Shown in pieces: positions 61,527 to 64,000 of a DNA stretch of 64,000 nucleotides. The stretch lies in NCBI RefSeq assembly GCF_022815725.1, contig NZ_JALGRF010000008.1, positions 124,001 to 188,000 on the forward strand, given 5' to 3'. This stretch comes from Streptomyces sp. APSN-46.1 (GTDB lineage Bacteria > Actinomycetota > Actinomycetes > Streptomycetales > Streptomycetaceae). Position 1 is the first letter of the stretch; the number at the start of each line of letters is the position of its first letter. The notes under the pieces were generated by a model. That model was not told where the DNA came from, did no database searches, and was given only the letters and a program-made list of their open reading frames with translations. The position numbers and the translations under genes are program-made.

Positions 61527-62452
61527 CCGCCACCGCCGCGCCGCCCCAGGCGCCCGCCACCGCCGAACCGCCGGTCCACAAGGCGTCCGTGCGCAAGCGG
61601 CTGATCCCGTACTGGCTGCTGCTCCCCGGCATCCTGTGGCTGCTGGTGTTCTTCGTCCTGCCGATGGTCTACCAGGCCTCCACCTCGGTGCAGACCGGCT
61701 CCCTCGAAGAGGGCTTCGACGTCACCTGGCACTTCCAGACGTACTGGGACGCCTTCACCGAGTACTACCCGCAGTTCCTGCGCTCCCTGCTCTACGCGGG
61801 CACGGCGACCGTGCTGTGCCTGCTGCTCGGGTACCCGCTGGCCTACCTGATCGCCTTCAAGGCGGGGCGCTGGCGCAACCTCCTGCTGGTGCTGGTCATC
61901 GCGCCGTTCTTCACCAGCTTCCTCATCCGCACCCTGGCCTGGAAGACGATCCTGGCCGACGGCGGCCCGGTGGTGGACGTCCTCAACACCCTGTACGTCC
62001 TGGACGTCACCAGCTGGCTCGGGATGACCGAGGGGGAGCGGGTGCTCGCCACTCCGCTCGCGGTCGTCTGCGGTCTGACGTACAACTTCCTGCCCTTCAT
62101 GATCCTGCCCCTCTACACCTCCCTGGAGCGGATCGACACCCGCCTCCACGAGGCGGCCGGGGACCTGTACGCCCGCCCCGTCACGACCTTCCGGAAGGTG
62201 ACCTTCCCGCTCTCGATGCCGGGTGTCGTCTCCGGGACCCTGCTCACCTTCATCCCCGCGAGCGGCGACTACGTCAACGCGGAGCTGCTCGGCTCCACGG
62301 ACACCCGGATGATCGGCAACGTCATCCAGTCGCAGTACCTGCGGATCCTCGACTACCCGACGGCGGCCGCGTTGTCGTTCATCCTCATGGCCATCGTGCT
62401 GATCATGGTCACCATCTACATCCGCCGAGCGGGGACGGAGGACCTGGTCTGA
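61523..62452 (+). CDS. potB: Polyamine ABC transporter permease PotB
   Basis: 309-residue permease with six membrane segments and the EAA loop LHEAAGDLYARPVTTFRKVT. GTG at 61523 is fixed by the overlap with potA and the GAGGAGAG site upstream. Stop overlaps the potC ATG (TGATG). Confidence 0.92.
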   Translation: MTATAAPPQAPATAEPPVHKASVRKRLIPYWLLLPGILWLLVFFVLPMVYQASTSVQTGSLEEGFDVTWHFQTYWDAFTEYYPQFLRSLLYAGTATVLCLLLGYPLAYLIAFKAGRWRNLLLVLVIAPFFTSFLIRTLAWKTILADGGPVVDVLNTLYVLDVTSWLGMTEGERVLATPLAVVCGLTYNFLPFMILPLYTSLERIDTRLHEAAGDLYARPVTTFRKVTFPLSMPGVVSGTLLTFIPASGDYVNAELLGSTDTRMIGNVIQSQYLRILDYPTAAALSFILMAIVLIMVTIYIRRAGTEDLV

Positions 62453-63246
62453 TGCGTTGGCTCCGGCACAATCTCGTCGTCATCTTCGGCCTCGGCACGC
62501 TCGCGTACCTGATCCTGCCGAACGTCGTCGTCACCGTCTTCTCCTTCAACAACCCCACCGGGCGGTTCAACTACGCCTGGCAGGAGTTCTCGCTCGACGC
62601 GTGGAAGGACCCCTGCGGGGTCGCCGACCTGTGCGGCTCCCTGTCCCTGTCGCTCCAGATCGCCCTGTGGGCCACCATCGGCGCGACCGTCCTCGGCACG
62701 GCGATCGCCTTCGCGCTCGTCCGCTACCGGTTCCGGGCGCGCGGCGCTGTCAACTCGCTGATCTTCCTGCCCATGGCCATGCCCGAGATCGTGATGGCGG
62801 CCTCGCTGCTCGCCCTCTTCCTCAACATGGGCATCCAGCTGGGCTTCTGGACGATCCTGATCGCCCACATCATGTTCTGCCTCAGCTTCGTCGTCGCCGC
62901 CGTCAAGGCGCGCGTCCTGTCGATGGACCCGCGGCTGGAGGAAGCCGCCCGCGACCTCTACGCGGGCCCCGTGCAGACCTTCGTACGGGTCACCCTGCCG
63001 ATCGCGGCGCCCGGTATCGCGGCGGGTGCGCTGCTCTCCTTCGCGCTCTCGTTCGACGACTTCATCATCACCAACTTCAACTCGGGCAACACCGTCACCT
63101 TCCCCATGTTCGTGTGGGGATCGGCCCAGCGCGGTACGCCCGTGCAGATCAACGTCATCGGCACGGCGATGTTCGTCATCGCGGTGCTGGTGGTCCTCGT
63201 CGGCCAGATGGTCGGCAGCCGCCGCAAGAACGCACAACGCAAGTAA
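62452..63246 (+). CDS. potC: Polyamine ABC transporter permease PotC
   Basis: 264-residue permease, six membrane segments, EAA loop LEEAARDLYAGPVQTFVRVT, and SFDDFIITNFNSG, the PotC-typical segment. Coupled to potB by a 1-nt overlap. Its stop codon lies in a tandem AAGTAAC repeat. Confidence 0.92.
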   Translation: MRWLRHNLVVIFGLGTLAYLILPNVVVTVFSFNNPTGRFNYAWQEFSLDAWKDPCGVADLCGSLSLSLQIALWATIGATVLGTAIAFALVRYRFRARGAVNSLIFLPMAMPEIVMAASLLALFLNMGIQLGFWTILIAHIMFCLSFVVAAVKARVLSMDPRLEEAARDLYAGPVQTFVRVTLPIAAPGIAAGALLSFALSFDDFIITNFNSGNTVTFPMFVWGSAQRGTPVQINVIGTAMFVIAVLVVLVGQMVGSRRKNAQRK

Positions 63247-63261
63247 CAAGTAACAAGTAAC
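63241..63261 (+). repeat. AAGTAAC x3
   Basis: Three perfect 7-bp copies spanning the potC stop codon. The copies put TAA in all three frames in succession, giving tight termination ahead of the next gene, 20 bp downstream. May also be a simple slippage product. Confidence 0.85.
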
Positions 63262-63281
63262 TCTGTAGGGAGTTGGAAGCC

Positions 63282-64000
63282 ATGGCCCCAGTCGCCATGC
63301 GAAGCGTTGCTCAATCCCTTTCCGAAGCACTGCCGGTGTCGTACTGGCTGGACGACCCCGGCAAGCCCGCCGCGCAGCCGGCGCTGACCTCTGACGAGGC
63401 CTGCGACCTGCTCGTCATCGGCGGCGGGTACAGCGGGCTGTGGACCGCGCTGATCGCCAAGGAGCGCGATCCCGCGAGGGACGTCGTACTGATCGAGAGC
63501 AAGGAGGCGGGCTGGGCCGCCTCCGGCCGCAACGGGGGCTTCTGCGCCGCCTCCCTCACGCACGGCCTCGCCAACGGCGTGGCCCGCTGGCCCGGCGAGC
63601 TCGCCAAGCTGGAGGAGCTGGGCGCCCGCAACCTCGACGAGATCGAGGCGGCCATCGCCCGCTACGGAATCGACTGCGACTTCGAGCGGACCGGTGAGAT
63701 CGACGTCGCCACCGAGCCCCACCAGGTGGAGGAGCTCCGCGAACTGTACGAGGAGGCCGAGAAGCTGGGCCTGGCGGGCGGCTCGCGGTGGCTGGACCGC
63801 GACGAGCTGCGCGCCGAGGTCGATTCTCCGACCTTCCTCGCGGGCCTGTGGGACACCGACGGCGTCGCCATGCTCAATCCCGCCAAGCTCGCCTGGGGCC
63901 TGAAGCGGGCGTGCCTGTCGCTGGGCGTGCGGATCTACGAGAACACCCGCGGGCTGTCCCTCGCCGCCTCGGGCGCCGGGATGGCCGTACGCACCCCGTA
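63282..64000 (+). CDS. FAD-dependent amine oxidoreductase, DAO family (3' end outside window)
   Basis: First 239 codons of a glycine/D-amino acid oxidase-type flavoprotein, open to the window edge. FAD site VIGGGYSGLWTA (about 45-56) and the second flavin motif GWAASGRNGGF (PuuB-like GRNGG). Probably gamma-glutamylputrescine oxidase or a related polyamine oxidase, given the potABCD and aldehyde dehydrogenase genes before it: it would supply the aldehyde oxidised by the enzyme at 57452. ATG at 63282 with GGGAG upstream. Confidence 0.85.
   Translation, partial: MAPVAMRSVAQSLSEALPVSYWLDDPGKPAAQPALTSDEACDLLVIGGGYSGLWTALIAKERDPARDVVLIESKEAGWAASGRNGGFCAASLTHGLANGVARWPGELAKLEELGARNLDEIEAAIARYGIDCDFERTGEIDVATEPHQVEELRELYEEAEKLGLAGGSRWLDRDELRAEVDSPTFLAGLWDTDGVAMLNPAKLAWGLKRACLSLGVRIYENTRGLSLAASGAGMAVRTP

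Overview
The window is high-GC actinobacterial chromosome and its gene order is that of the Streptomyces core: ftsY - nsdA - amtB/glnK/glnD - ffh - rpsP/rimM/trmD/rplS - four tandem signal peptidases - whiG - rpsB/tsf/pyrH/frr/cdsA - rlmN. The developmental genes nsdA and whiG, strong third-position GC, GTG/TTG starts and frequent ATGA or TGATG start/stop overlaps fit that genus. No insertion sequence, phage, CRISPR array or rRNA was seen. The species cannot be fixed from the sequence alone.

Layout. 1-841: 3' part of ftsY. 935-3531: small prim-pol-like protein and nsdA, divergent. 3845-7979: nitrogen-control operon amtB-glnK-glnD. 8327-15098: ffh, an ftsH paralogue, a methyltransferase, proS and a SprT-like metalloprotein. 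15324-18036: ribosome and tRNA maturation genes. 18081-21576: four lepB genes. 21566-26200: NUDIX, DUF2469, yraN, yifB (apparently frameshifted) and dprA with an unusual repetitive N-terminus. 26410-28453: whiG, a TetR regulator and an M23 peptidase. 28706-34575: translation and lipid genes up to rlmN. 34637-38625: TPP riboswitch followed by a thiamine ABC transporter. 38776-42815: DMT-like membrane protein, LOG-family protein and an ABC pair. 43014-47771: polyamine-catabolism cluster 1 (aminotransferase, AsnC/Lrp regulator, aldehyde dehydrogenase, PotD-like lipoprotein). 47847-53391: small membrane protein with a striking operator, serine hydrolase, two-component pair, GDPD, and an adenosine-deaminase-family enzyme probably of futalosine metabolism. 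53502-57269: DUF4190 protein, Ro60/TROVE protein (rsr), a Y RNA, NUDIX, NADAR. 57452-64000: polyamine cluster 2 (aldehyde dehydrogenase, potD-potA-potB-potC, start of an FAD amine oxidase).

The main discovery is at 56056-56188 on the minus strand, directly upstream of the Ro60 gene. It is an unmarked non-coding RNA of about 133 nt. Its ends form a Y-RNA-like stem with CGAA/TTCG elements. Inside is a complete but circularly permuted tRNA fold: anticodon arm with the lysine-type loop CUCUUAA, 5-nt variable loop, T arm, acceptor 3' strand, a 5-nt linker, acceptor 5' strand, D arm. All checked tertiary-contact nucleotides are present. It resembles the YrlA class of bacterial Y RNAs. It sits with rsr and an ADP-ribose-linked NADAR/NUDIX gene pair, suggesting an RNA-handling and ADP-ribosylation neighbourhood.

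Polyamine genes are split into two clusters about 11 kb apart. The two aldehyde dehydrogenase promoters share an ACGGAATC/TTCCG inverted-repeat element, so the AsnC/Lrp regulator of cluster 1 may control both. Other notable points: tandem TGAACGYGTTCA operators on a predicted leaderless promoter, Gly/Ser-rich expansions in dprA and two lepB genes, and a G6 tract frameshift in yifB whose context (G GGG GGC) would allow -1 slippage.
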